Positions 8,764 to 16,762 of a stretch of 64,000 nucleotides of DNA are shown here, piece after piece. How positions within the stretch are numbered: the stretch's first letter is position 1; each line of letters begins with the position of its first letter. The translations under genes were made by a program, and so were the position numbers. The notes beneath the pieces were generated by a model. That model worked only from the letters and a program-made list of their open reading frames with translations. It was not told where the DNA came from and searched no databases. The DNA is from Odoribacter sp. (GTDB lineage: Bacteria > Bacteroidota > Bacteroidia > Bacteroidales > Prolixibacteraceae): positions 1-64,000 of the forward strand of contig PNOH01000023.1 of assembly GCA_013824715.1 (NCBI GenBank). Reading direction: 5' to 3'.

Positions 8764-8984
8764 TACAGGTGTTTCTTGATGAATTCGTCGAAATCTATCG
8801 TCTCATTGTTCTCGATCTCTTCAATTCCCAACAAAATCTCTTCTTTTTTATCATTTTGCAAAGTCTCCCAAAAATCTGTTTTCGACTCCTTTTTCAATAG
8901 CTTTTTAATTGAATCAAGAATGCCTGGATTTTCAGTTTCAAGAACCATTTTCATGATTTCTATTTTTTCGGCCTGAATATTCAT
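8763..8984 (-). CDS. Antitoxin partner of the ParE-family toxin
   Basis: 73 residues, highly charged and acidic (about a quarter Glu). It begins with a stretch resembling an N-terminal helix (EKIEIMKMVLETENPGILDSIKKLL) and ends with an acidic, probably unfolded segment (ENNETIDFDEFIKKHL) of the kind that wraps toxins. There is no clear ribbon-helix-helix or HTH DNA-binding domain, so autoregulation may be weak or need the toxin. It is first gene of the two-gene operon, with a consensus -7 box 15 bp upstream. Confidence 0.8.
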   Translation of the reverse strand: MNIQAEKIEIMKMVLETENPGILDSIKKLLKKESKTDFWETLQNDKKEEILLGIEEIENNETIDFDEFIKKHL

Positions 8985-8998
8985 GGGTTTCGTTTTTA

Positions 8999-9006
8999 CA
9001 AAGTTA
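8999..9006 (-). promoter_or_regulatory. -7 promoter element (TAACTTTG) of the toxin-antitoxin operon
   Basis: A TAnnTTTG match on the minus strand, 15 bp before the antitoxin ATG. It implies a very short leader. Confidence 0.6.
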
Positions 9007-9107
9007 AAAATTTTGGAGATTTGGCAAACCGTTGTGAATATTGGATATTAACATTTCACGCGAGGAATAGTTATCATGCAAGTATAGAAGAGAGCGATGA
9101 GATAGAT

Positions 9108-9578
9108 TCATTCGTTATGCTGAAGCAATCCGGAACTGTCTTCAGTCGCCCTTTCCCATTCCCATCGTGAAATGCCTCCCCAATTCATGTACTTTTTATA
9201 TCCTGCTTTTTTTAGCGTTTTTGATGCAATTTTGGCCATTCCTCCAACCGTGCAATAAATAATCAGGTACTTGTCTTTGGGGATTTCGTTTAACCGGCTT
9301 GTGAGGATTGCGGCGGGGAATGATTTGGCAGTTGGGATGTGCCCATTAAAATAAGCTTTTTCAGAGCGGACATCAATAATCCAGATTGAATCAACCGGAT
9401 GATCAACGAGTTTTTTCAACTCTGATGGCTCAATATACTTCCTCAATACTTTACCTTCGGCTCCTGCCTGGCCAACATAAACCGACTGTCCGGCAGCAGC
9501 ACAGACAAGTACAGTATATAAAATCATAATGATGAGTGCGATTTTTGAAATGTGTTTTTGGGCAGATTTTGTGATCAT
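9108..9578 (-). CDS. Membrane-anchored or exported rhodanese-like protein
   Basis: 156 residues: an N-terminal hydrophobic segment (about 11-30), either signal peptide or anchor, then one rhodanese domain (about 45-150). The sulfur-accepting cysteine is C109 in YCTVGGMA. In active rhodaneses the six-residue loop is usually CRxGxR; here the closing arginine is replaced by methionine, so thiosulfate sulfurtransferase activity may be altered. The family transfers sulfane sulfur or acts as a sulfur carrier. A lipoprotein gene lies 53 bp upstream in the same orientation, probably in one operon. Confidence 0.85.
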   Translation of the reverse strand: MITKSAQKHISKIALIIMILYTVLVCAAAGQSVYVGQAGAEGKVLRKYIEPSELKKLVDHPVDSIWIIDVRSEKAYFNGHIPTAKSFPAAILTSRLNEIPKDKYLIIYCTVGGMAKIASKTLKKAGYKKYMNWGGISRWEWERATEDSSGLLQHNE

Positions 9579-9631
9579 ATTTACCCCCTTTCATTTCAAT
9601 CGTTTAGGAAAAACAATATCAAAAACTTTGG

Positions 9632-10084
9632 CTAGTCCTTTTTTATAAGTTCTGACTTACCACCCAGGATTAATCCTTTTCCTTCAACATAGCTAATCTT
9701 ACCCGATAAGGCTTCAAGCGTTAGTGATTTATCACCGCAGCAACGGCCATCGCAGGTAAAGGCAAATTTTCGGAATTTTATATTATTTTCAGAATCCTCA
9801 TGAATTGAACTTAAAGAAATTAATCCCTTTTCATTCGGAAGTTCAGTCCATTCGGGTTCGGCCTGAGTGTCTGAGATTTGTACCCAACCTTCAAACGCAT
9901 CCTTTACTATTCGTAATTTGATGTGTTGGTACATGGTACCTGTCATTTCATTTCCAATCCAGCTACCTTGTAAATCGTTCATTACCGCTTCATCATTGTT
10001 GATATCAGTTTTCGAACATGATGAAACAACTACTAATAGTAGGATGAATGCAGCACTACTAAGAAATGTTATAATCTTCTTCAT
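9632..10084 (-). CDS. Lipoprotein of unknown function
   Basis: 150 residues. A lipobox (VVSSC, Cys about residue 23) marks lipid attachment, probably to the outer membrane. The rest reads as a small beta-sandwich or barrel (LQGSWIGNEMTG, HIKLRIVKDAFEGWVQISD) resembling lipocalin-like 'gauge how much of X remains' domains in Bacteroidota, but no confident family was recognised. It contains a cysteine cluster TCDGRCCGD (about 110-118) that could bind metal or form disulfides. It is the first gene of a probable two-gene unit with the rhodanese. Confidence 0.75.
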   Translation of the reverse strand: MKKIITFLSSAAFILLLVVVSSCSKTDINNDEAVMNDLQGSWIGNEMTGTMYQHIKLRIVKDAFEGWVQISDTQAEPEWTELPNEKGLISLSSIHEDSENNIKFRKFAFTCDGRCCGDKSLTLEALSGKISYVEGKGLILGGKSELIKKD

Positions 10085-10128
10085 AAGTTGGGTTTTATCT
10101 TATCAGGATTTCTTCAAGTGATCGTTTA

Positions 10129-10136
10129 CAAATATA
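10129..10136 (-). promoter_or_regulatory. -7 promoter element (TATATTTG) of the lipoprotein-rhodanese unit
   Basis: Perfect TAnnTTTG on the minus strand, 45 bp before the ATG at 10084. A TTTG on the same strand at 10156-10159 is spaced suitably for the -33 element. Confidence 0.65.
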
Positions 10137-10219
10137 TCAACATTTAGTTTACATCCAAATTCTAAAAACTGTATGAGTGGACGATAAAGAAAATAAGTCA
10201 GGGTCTGTCTTTTGATCAA

Positions 10220-10263
10220 CGCTCCCTTCGATACCCCGAATACTCGGGGCTACTCAGGGAGCG
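10220..10263. repeat. REP-like palindromic repeat, copy 1
   Basis: CGCTCCC and GGGAGCG form outer arms, and an inner stem CCCCGAatacTCGGGG forms a stable hairpin. A nearly identical copy is at 20470-20512 and a decayed one at 11111-11149. The three lie between genes and have no coding capacity. This region (10085-10474, 390 bp) holds no gene; it contains this repeat, the next repeat and a hairpin. Confidence 0.85.
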
Positions 10264-10340
10264 GCGCATTGGACAACATTTGTAAATCCCAAAGTAAAGA
10301 AAATGCATTGTTTCTACAAGGTTAAACTCCCCGCATCCCG

Positions 10341-10396
10341 CTCCCTGAGCGTTCGGCTGAGCCGTTGTCGAAGTCGCCGAAGGCAGTCGAAGGGAG
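10341..10396. repeat. Second palindromic repeat with CTCCCT/AGGGAG ends
   Basis: The arms CTCCCTGAGC and the end GTCGAAGGGAG enclose internal inverted repeats (GGCTGAGCC). The ends match those of the copy at 10220-10263 in inverse order, so the two belong to the same or a related repeat family. Confidence 0.7.
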
Positions 10397-10433
10397 TTCT
10401 TCTTTGCTGGAGTTAAAAACTCAAAAACAACAA

Positions 10434-10454
10434 CCCCTCGTTACAAACGAGGGG
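10434..10454. terminator. Hairpin downstream of higA
   Basis: CCCCTCG, loop TTACAAA, CGAGGGG: a perfect 7-bp GC-rich stem about 20 bp beyond the higA stop codon. It lacks a clean T-tract on the minus strand, although TTGTTGTTTTTGAG follows, so termination is plausible but unproven. Confidence 0.5.
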
Positions 10455-10474
10455 CAGACCGAGCACGTAATTGG

Positions 10475-10774
10475 TTACAAGAATGTCAATCCGACTTTTT
10501 TATTTAGACCCTTCTCGAAAATCCGAATCAATGTTGATAATTGAATATTGCCTTTAGCGTTTTCAATTTTCGAAATATAGCTTTTCTTAGTTCCTGCTTT
10601 TATCGCAAGTTGTTCCTGAGTCATATTCGCAGTTTTTCTTGCTTCCTTAAGCATCTCGCTTACGATGAACATTTGAGCACCTTCTTCATATTCATTTCGG
10701 CTTTCAGTCCCAATTTTACCGTGCTCTTTTTCTATGAGTTCATCAAATGTTTTTATTCCTTTATAATCAGTCAT
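10475..10774 (-). CDS. higA: HigA-type antitoxin (Xre-family HTH)
   Basis: 99 residues with a classical five-helix Xre/HTH_3 domain at about residues 42-97 (ARKTANMTQEQLAIKAGTKKSYISKIENAKGN). An N-terminal helical extension (FDELIEKEHGKIGTESRNEYEEG) is typical of antitoxins encoded after a HigB toxin. Family role: neutralise HigB, an mRNA interferase, and repress the operon. ATG 10774 is preferred to an upstream TTG at 10795 because the TTG lies inside the end of the upstream higB remnant. The gene is intact although its toxin is not. Confidence 0.88.
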   Translation of the reverse strand: MTDYKGIKTFDELIEKEHGKIGTESRNEYEEGAQMFIVSEMLKEARKTANMTQEQLAIKAGTKKSYISKIENAKGNIQLSTLIRIFEKGLNKKVGLTFL

Positions 10775-10778
10775 GTTT

Positions 10779-10937
10779 TTATTTTTTAGATTCAAAATAC
10801 TCTTTCTTTATCCTCATTGCCTTTTCAATCTCATTAATTGGTGTTTTTTGTGTCTTTTAATGCTGTTTAACCTTTATATCCAGCTCTTTATAAAAGTCAG
10901 TGAAGTAGTCTCCGTGAAATATTATTTGTCTGGTCAT
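10779..10937 (-). pseudogene. higB: HigB toxin remnant with internal deletion
   Basis: Starting at ATG 10937 the minus strand reads MTRQIIFHGDYFTDFY... for 26 codons, which is the usual beginning of Bacteroidota HigB toxins. It then meets a TAA and, in the same frame, continues KTQKTPINEIEKAMRIK... to YFESKK and a stop at 10779, the usual end of the same toxins. About 55-65 codons of the catalytic middle (the part with LKHLTG...LYEIRV and FCFFD-type motifs in relatives) are missing. The remnant keeps the expected position 4 bp before higA. The toxin cannot be functional. Confidence 0.85.
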
Positions 10938-10954
10938 ATGCAAAAAGTTATCTC

Positions 10955-10962
10955 CAAAGATA
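10955..10962 (-). promoter_or_regulatory. -7 promoter element (TATCTTTG) of the higBA locus
   Basis: Perfect TAnnTTTG on the minus strand, 17 bp before the former higB start. The flanking GTTATC...GATAAC inverted repeat overlaps it and could be a HigA operator. Confidence 0.6.
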
Positions 10963-11110
10963 ACAAATTTTTTTCGAATTCCAAATATCTTAGTGAAATT
11001 GAAATGTCTTTCATGTACCGGGAATTATGCACCATAACGTTTGAGGCGATAAAAAGTGACGGTTTGTGTGGTTCGTTCTGGTCAACCAACACAATTGTAT
11101 GTGTGGCAAT

Positions 11111-11149
11111 ACTTCCTTCAATACCCCGAATATTTTAAGCTACTCTGGA
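11111..11149. repeat. Decayed copy of the REP-like repeat
   Basis: Matches the 10220 and 20470 copies over CTTC-ATACCCCGAATA and GCTACTC-GGA, but the stem bases opposite CCCCGA are lost (TTTTAA instead of TCGGGG), so the hairpin is broken. It lies in a 265-bp gene-free stretch between the higB remnant and the thioredoxin-like gene. Confidence 0.65.
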
Positions 11150-11202
11150 ATCAGTGCTTTGAATTACACCGGCATTTCGTAAAAGCCTAAAAACGCAAAC
11201 GT

Positions 11203-12741
11203 TTAAAAAAGTAATTCTCCTATCATTTTCTGCATTTTTTCCGTTCCGGGATAAGCGGTAACTTTGTTTTTCAATACACCTTTTGTGTTATAAAAAAGAT
11301 AAGTCGGTATTCCACTAAAACCAAAACTATCCATTACATATTCCCATTCATCCTTAGTCAGGTAATAATGCTCTCCCCCGATTATTTTGATTTTCTCTTC
11401 CCATAACTTTTGGGGAGAAGAGACACTTGTTATATATACAAAGATTACATCTTTACCATGCATTTCATTTTTGACATCTCTCGTCTCTTTCATTGCATCC
11501 ATACATGGGCCGCACCAGGTCGCCCAAAAATCGACTAAAACTGCTTTCCCTTTATATTTGGAGATGATGGCATTCATTAATGCTTCTTTGGGAACTGCCG
11601 GTGTTTTATTAACGACTGTTTTGAAATAGTTTTTTTCTTTTTCCAGTTTTATGACAACTTCATTCCTTTTTAAAAGAATTTTTGTAAACTCTTCATTCTT
11701 AAAATAGCTCCTGATATTTTCTTTCTGTTTATCCGACAAAGGTTTTAATTCATCATTAAATTGTCGGGCATAGGCATTGGCTGCAAGCATATCATAGAAC
11801 AAACCGGTATCCGAACCAATCAAATCGGCCATCGTTGTTTTTACTTCTTTAAGCCAGTCATTTACCGGGATATCTTTGATCGCGGGAATATTGAGCGTTT
11901 TATTGGAAAGTAAAGTTTGCAAAACCTCGAAGTAAGAGTAATTGTATAAATTCTGAGGATCGCTCAGTTTAAAATCTTTAAGAAACGCATAATATGACCT
12001 GTTTGGTTCCTGGGGCGTAAAATTATCGGGTGCTTCTTTAGGTTTAAAATTCCGATAGTTCTGAGATATAATGTTTCGATAGTCAAGAAGGCTAAATTGA
12101 AGATATGTTAATCTGCATTCATTTGTAATGTAGTTCTTTGCTTTTTCTGATATTATTGAATCATTTATTGATTTATTCAATCGGTCTACCAACAATTTTT
12201 CGATGGCAAAATGACTGAAATCTTCGGGCGTCATGTTATAAGTGCGCGTGGTATCATGGACACCAAAAAACTTAACATATATTTTTTCGTAATTTATTAT
12301 ATCATTGGAAGTTAATCCAAGACTGCTTTTCAAATTAGCGCTTATCTTACCGGTTCCATCAAAAGAGATTTCCAGTTTTGTTACTTCACCGGGTATCAAA
12401 CCGACGCAGAACCCATTGGAATTGAATATATCTGAACCAATGAGGCCAATCGTTGTGGTACACTCAACCGGAACTTCGAAATGAAAACTGCCATCTACAC
12501 TCAATTTCATTTTGAATTGACTCATTTCTGCTGTAACCGGATTTGGTACATACAAAATCAAAATAGGTGCTGCTTCACCTTTTTTCAGCTTGAAATTAGT
12601 GATCGTACCAGTCACTTTGGCGTTTCCTTCCTGTATTTTGGGATCAGGTAACCGATCATTTTGGGCATTTACGGCTGATAAAAACACTAAACATATACCA
12701 ATCAGTAAAATTGATTTTAAAAAAATTGTAACATTGCTCAT
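11203..12741 (-). CDS. TlpA-like thiol-disulfide oxidoreductase with long N-terminal domain
   Basis: 512 residues: a signal peptide (about 1-26), a beta-rich DUF4369-like region (about 35-140) that precedes many Bacteroidota thioredoxins, a helical linker (about 150-370), and a C-terminal thioredoxin fold (about 380-512). The redox centre is WCGPC at about residues 409-413 in FWATWCGPCMDA, and the cis-proline is in FSGIPTYLF. It acts in the periplasm or at the outer membrane, reducing or exchanging disulfides of exported proteins or cytochromes. It is divergent from the AddA-type helicase gene. Confidence 0.88.
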   Translation of the reverse strand: MSNVTIFLKSILLIGICLVFLSAVNAQNDRLPDPKIQEGNAKVTGTITNFKLKKGEAAPILILYVPNPVTAEMSQFKMKLSVDGSFHFEVPVECTTTIGLIGSDIFNSNGFCVGLIPGEVTKLEISFDGTGKISANLKSSLGLTSNDIINYEKIYVKFFGVHDTTRTYNMTPEDFSHFAIEKLLVDRLNKSINDSIISEKAKNYITNECRLTYLQFSLLDYRNIISQNYRNFKPKEAPDNFTPQEPNRSYYAFLKDFKLSDPQNLYNYSYFEVLQTLLSNKTLNIPAIKDIPVNDWLKEVKTTMADLIGSDTGLFYDMLAANAYARQFNDELKPLSDKQKENIRSYFKNEEFTKILLKRNEVVIKLEKEKNYFKTVVNKTPAVPKEALMNAIISKYKGKAVLVDFWATWCGPCMDAMKETRDVKNEMHGKDVIFVYITSVSSPQKLWEEKIKIIGGEHYYLTKDEWEYVMDSFGFSGIPTYLFYNTKGVLKNKVTAYPGTEKMQKMIGELLF

Positions 12742-12830
12742 GAAAATGTATTTTTCGTTTATAAAAAAGAATTGTTCTTATTGGATTTGTTCCGATAAAT
12801 AGCGACACTTCATAACCTTACCGCTGTAAA

Positions 12831-12853
12831 TAGGTCTGATTTTATCAGGCCTA
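12831..12853. promoter_or_regulatory. Palindrome in the divergent promoter region
   Basis: TAGGTCTGAT, spacer TTT, ATCAGGCCTA: a 10-bp inverted repeat with one mismatch, and a further half-site TAGGCCTGA begins at 12873. It lies in the 299-bp gap between two divergent genes (oxidoreductase and helicase), where an operator is plausible. No regulator can be assigned. The rest of the gap is AT-rich without a gene. Confidence 0.4.
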
Positions 12854-13040
12854 TTCATCAAAAATCGGACGTATAGGCCTGACGACTACCAATCTTTATT
12901 TCTTAAAGTTACAACCTTTTTTTTATATGAAACTACTTCAAAACCAATTCTTTTCCTGTACTTTTCAACAATTATCATTCATCCAAACCTAACCGTGCTT
13001 TCCGTATCGCAGATATGCTTACTTTTAGTTTTTTAAACTT

Positions 13041-16000
13041 ATGTCGCAACTCAAAGTATATAAAGCTTCTGCAGGATCCGGGAAAACTTTCCGGCTGGCC
13101 ATCGAATACATGAAACTAGCCCTGGCCAACGAATCCAATTACCGGCACATCCTGGCGGTAACCTTTACCAACAAGGCCACTGCCGAGATGAAATCGCGCA
13201 TCATTGGCGAGTTGCACCGGTTGGCCAAAGGTCGTGATTCGGTTTATATGGATGTTTTGGCACGAGAACTGGGCTGGCAACCTATGCAGGTGCAACGTCA
13301 GGCACAACTGGTTTTGAAACGGATTCTGCACGATTATTCGCGCTTTTCGATCAGCACCATAGACAGCTTTTTTCAGCGCGTCATCAAGGCATTTAACCGC
13401 GAACTGGGCATCAACGCGGCCTACAACGTGGAACTCGACGAAAAAAGTATTCTGGAGGAAGCGGCCGACCGCTTGATCCAGTCGGTGGAGGATGATCTGA
13501 AACTGTTGGAATGGCTCGATGCGTTTGCTTCCGACAAAATTCGCGAAGGCAAAGGCTGGAACCTGAAAAAGGACATCGTCCGTTTGGGAAGCGAGATTTA
13601 TAACGAAACTTTTAAATCGCTGAACGAAGCGTTGTACGAAAAACTGAACGACCGTTCATTTCTGCGCGAATACCGCGGAAAACTCAGCAAAATAATTGTT
13701 CTGTACGAAAATAAACTGAAGTCGCTGGGGCAGGAGGGTTTGAACATTTTAGTAATTGAAAACCTTTCGGCTGATGATTTTAAATCGAAGGGAAGTGGAC
13801 CTGCCGGAGGCTTTCAGAAAATGAAAGATTTAAAATTTGTTCTGAATATAACCACGATTAAATCTACCACCGAACTGTCGGCCTGGGTGACCGCTTCGAC
13901 CAAAGAACCGCAGAAGTCGCGTTTGGAAGTAGTGGTACACAGTAAACTGATGCCTAAAATGCAGGAAGCCGTGCACCTGGTCGAAACCCAGTCGCGCAAT
14001 TATATCACGGCAAAACTGATCATTAACCAGCTTTACACATTGGGTATCCTGGTTGATTTGCGCAAGGCTGTGAAAGACCTTTGTCGCGAAAAAGGGATTG
14101 TACTGATTTCCGATTCGGGCCATTTGCTCAAGAACGTGATCGCCGACTCCGAAACACCTTTCGTGTATGAAAAAACGGGTTCGGTTTACTCGCATTTTAT
14201 GATTGATGAGTTTCAGGACACTTCGGGTTTGCAATGGAATAATTTTCGTCCCCTGATCGGTAATTCACTTTCGGAAGATAACCTAAGCATGGTGGTGGGC
14301 GACGTAAAACAGGCCATTTACCGCTGGCGCAATGGCGACTGGCGTTTACTGGCAGGCAAGCTGGGCGAAAGCTTTCCGGCTTATGGCCTTCAGAATGAGG
14401 TTTTGATCAGCAACTGGCGCAGTCACGGAAAGGTCATTCGTTTCAACAATACGGTTTTTAGGCTGGCACCCGAAATCCTTCAGCAACATATCTATGGTGA
14501 ACTTTCAGAAGCCGGAATAGCCGAAAATCCGGTACAGATCACTATTCCGGAGGTATATGCCGACAGCGTTCAGGAAATTTCAAATATAGATGTGGCCGCT
14601 TTGGGATATGTCCGGGTACGGTTTCCGGAATCGAAAAAAGAAATTGCCGGCGAAAACGGGAAACTGATACTATCAGAGTTGGTGGAATCGGTAAAATTAC
14701 TTCAGGATCAAGGAGTAAAAGCGATTGAAATGGCGATTATAGTTCGCTATAAAAAGGAAGCCAGTCTGATTGCGGATGTGTTTCTGGAACAGAAAAGCCT
14801 GCCCGAAAACCGCAATTATAATTTTGATATTCTTTCCGGAGAATCGCTGTATATCGCTAATTCAGTTGTAATTGGCTTCGTAATTTCGCTGCTGACCAGC
14901 TTCCTGAATCCGGATGATCAGGTGGTGAAAGCGGAATTGAATTTTCTGTATTACCGGAAGATTTATCCGAGACTTGAAGAGCAGGGGACAAGGGGCATGG
15001 GGCAGGGGGAGTCAGAAGACCGAAGACCGGAGTCAGAAGACCGAAGTCAGAAGATCGAAGTCAGAAGATCGAAGTCAGAAGTCAGAAGTCCGGAGTCAGA
15101 AGACCGGAGACAGATGACCGAAGAACGAAGTCTGAAGGCTAACACGAAACCCGAAACCTGCAACTCGATGAAATCCGAAGATGGGAGCCTGGAATTTGGA
15201 ACCCGGAATTTGGAACCTGGAACTCCTTACGAACCTGATCTGAGTCTGCAGTTCGAAGTAATGAATTTACAGGAGAATGAATTATTGAAGTTTGTCGCGA
15301 GCAAGGAATTTCAGGAATTGATTACCGGGAAACCTATTCTGGAGATCATATACAGCATTTGTGAGAAATTTAATTTGTTCAGTCTGACCGACGAGTTGGC
15401 TTATTTGCAGGCTTTTGTTGATCAGATTTCGGTGTTTGAACGTAACAACGCTTCGGAACTGACCAGCTTTCTGAACTGGTGGAATGATAATGGCGATCGG
15501 TTTACCATTCCGATATCTGATAGTATTGATGCCATCAACGTATTAACGATTCATAAATCGAAAGGACTGGAGTTTACCCATGTTTTTGTACCGTTTTTCG
15601 ATTGGTCAGTTGAGCCGTCGTCGTTACCGGAACAGGCTCCGTTACTTTGGTGTAAACCAGATATTGAGCCATTTAATGAGATGGAACTGGTGCCGGTGAA
15701 GTATAAAAACGACCTGGCAAATTCAATTTTTTATCGCGAATTTTTTGCCGAGAAGTTTAACACTTACATTGATAACCTGAACCTGATGTATGTGGTTTTC
15801 ACTCGCGCCAAAGCTGGTTTGTGGATTTGGGCTTCGTTTTCCGACAAGCTAAAAACGGTTGGCGATCTGCTTAAACAGACCGTTGATAAGCAAACATTTA
15901 TGGGAACTGTTGGCCTTATGGAAGGGGAATCGGTTCAGTTTGCCGATGTTTATAATCCTGAAAATGGGTTGCTTGAACTTGGTGAAATCGTAGTCGTGGA

Positions 16001-16559
16001 AGAAACTCTGAAGAAGGAAAGCCGATTGATGAAAGATGTGCGCCTTTCGGAATTTGAATTTGCCGATTTCAGAAAGTTTCTGAAAATCCGCAGGCGCGGC
16101 GAAGATTTTTTTAGTAGTGATGACAAACGCCAATTGGGTATTAATAAAGGTAAGCTGATCCACGAAATACTATCGCTGGTTGATACTGCACAGGATTTGG
16201 AAAACGCAGTCAAACAGGTTGAAACGGAAGGGAAAATCGGGTCGGGTGAAGCCGGTCAAATACTATCGGAACTGACCGCATTGCTCAACGATCAGGAGAT
16301 AAAATCGTGGTTCGACGGAACTTTCAGGGTGGTAAATGAACGAAACATTTTAACCGGCCCGAATGGAATTAAGCGGCCCGACCGCATCATGATTGGCGCA
16401 GGCGAAGTAGTGGTTGTTGATTATAAATCAGGCGATGTGGAGTCGGACAAGTATAAATATCAACTGCGTTCGTATATTCGTGAATTGAAAAATTGTGGTT
16501 ACGAAAATGTGACAGGTTACATTTGGTACACCAGGCAGAATAAGAGGGTGAAAGTGTAG
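13041..16559 (+). CDS. AddA-type UvrD/Rep helicase-nuclease
   Basis: 1172 residues. An SF1 helicase: Walker A ASAGSGKT at residues 9-16, Walker B MIDEFQDTS at about 387-395, GDVKQAIYRWR (motif III region), and late motif IHKSKGLEFTHVF at about 836. The C-terminus is a RecB/AddA-like PD-(D/E)XK nuclease: RPDRIM, VVVVDYKSG and YQLRSY at about 1113-1150. It should resect double-strand breaks for recombination together with an AddB-like partner, which is not in this window. Between about residues 647 and 728 it carries an Arg/Glu/Ser-rich low-complexity segment encoded by repetitive DNA of intergenic type that keeps the frame open. It stands alone, divergent from the thioredoxin-like gene. Confidence 0.9.
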   Translation: MSQLKVYKASAGSGKTFRLAIEYMKLALANESNYRHILAVTFTNKATAEMKSRIIGELHRLAKGRDSVYMDVLARELGWQPMQVQRQAQLVLKRILHDYSRFSISTIDSFFQRVIKAFNRELGINAAYNVELDEKSILEEAADRLIQSVEDDLKLLEWLDAFASDKIREGKGWNLKKDIVRLGSEIYNETFKSLNEALYEKLNDRSFLREYRGKLSKIIVLYENKLKSLGQEGLNILVIENLSADDFKSKGSGPAGGFQKMKDLKFVLNITTIKSTTELSAWVTASTKEPQKSRLEVVVHSKLMPKMQEAVHLVETQSRNYITAKLIINQLYTLGILVDLRKAVKDLCREKGIVLISDSGHLLKNVIADSETPFVYEKTGSVYSHFMIDEFQDTSGLQWNNFRPLIGNSLSEDNLSMVVGDVKQAIYRWRNGDWRLLAGKLGESFPAYGLQNEVLISNWRSHGKVIRFNNTVFRLAPEILQQHIYGELSEAGIAENPVQITIPEVYADSVQEISNIDVAALGYVRVRFPESKKEIAGENGKLILSELVESVKLLQDQGVKAIEMAIIVRYKKEASLIADVFLEQKSLPENRNYNFDILSGESLYIANSVVIGFVISLLTSFLNPDDQVVKAELNFLYYRKIYPRLEEQGTRGMGQGESEDRRPESEDRSQKIEVRRSKSEVRSPESEDRRQMTEERSLKANTKPETCNSMKSEDGSLEFGTRNLEPGTPYEPDLSLQFEVMNLQENELLKFVASKEFQELITGKPILEIIYSICEKFNLFSLTDELAYLQAFVDQISVFERNNASELTSFLNWWNDNGDRFTIPISDSIDAINVLTIHKSKGLEFTHVFVPFFDWSVEPSSLPEQAPLLWCKPDIEPFNEMELVPVKYKNDLANSIFYREFFAEKFNTYIDNLNLMYVVFTRAKAGLWIWASFSDKLKTVGDLLKQTVDKQTFMGTVGLMEGESVQFADVYNPENGLLELGEIVVVEETLKKESRLMKDVRLSEFEFADFRKFLKIRRRGEDFFSSDDKRQLGINKGKLIHEILSLVDTAQDLENAVKQVETEGKIGSGEAGQILSELTALLNDQEIKSWFDGTFRVVNERNILTGPNGIKRPDRIMIGAGEVVVVDYKSGDVESDKYKYQLRSYIRELKNCGYENVTGYIWYTRQNKRVKV
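14981..15225 (+). repeat. Tandem degenerate repeat block inside the helicase gene
   Basis: About 245 bp of short repeats of the form GAAGACCGGAGTCA and GAAGTCAGAAGATCG, flanked by GGGGCATGGGGCAGGGGG and GGAATTTGGAACC runs. The same word families occur between genes at 20513-20546 and 22213-22277 (for example GACCGGAGACAGA and GAAGGCTAAC, reverse strand of 22213-22277). The length is compatible with the frame and adds roughly 80 residues between helicase motifs. Confidence 0.8.
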
Positions 16560-16590
16560 CTTGGAAGTGTTCAGTCCCGGTTGACTGAAA

Positions 16591-16702
16591 GTCATTGAAA
16601 GTCAATTGCTTCGCGTCATTAATAGTCATTCATGGTCATTATTATTCCGATCATGCCGCTTAAAAAAAAATGACCACCAATGACTTAATGACAATGAATG
16701 AC
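16591..16702. repeat. Imperfect inverted repeat of GTCATT words
   Basis: Repeated GTCATT/AATGAC words on the two sides of a TCATGCCGCTTAAAAAAAAA centre make a long imperfect hairpin in the 203-bp gap between the helicase and the T9SS cargo gene. It could terminate transcription from the helicase gene; no gene is present. Confidence 0.55.
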
Positions 16703-16762
16703 AAAATTGTTTCAGAAGTTGAGCATTGAAATAAAATTGAAAAATGATTCCGAAATAAAACG

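Noticed and set aside
10990-11100. Possible integron attC site before the higBA remnant (AACGTTATGGTGC on the reverse strand and an inverted repeat near 11066-11094)
   Set aside because: The core does not fit GTTRRRY, no matching RYYYAAC box at the right distance was found, and there is no integrase gene or second cassette.
14981-15225. Frameshift or pseudogene in the helicase
   Set aside because: Both sides of the repeat block are in the same frame and the late helicase and nuclease motifs are intact.
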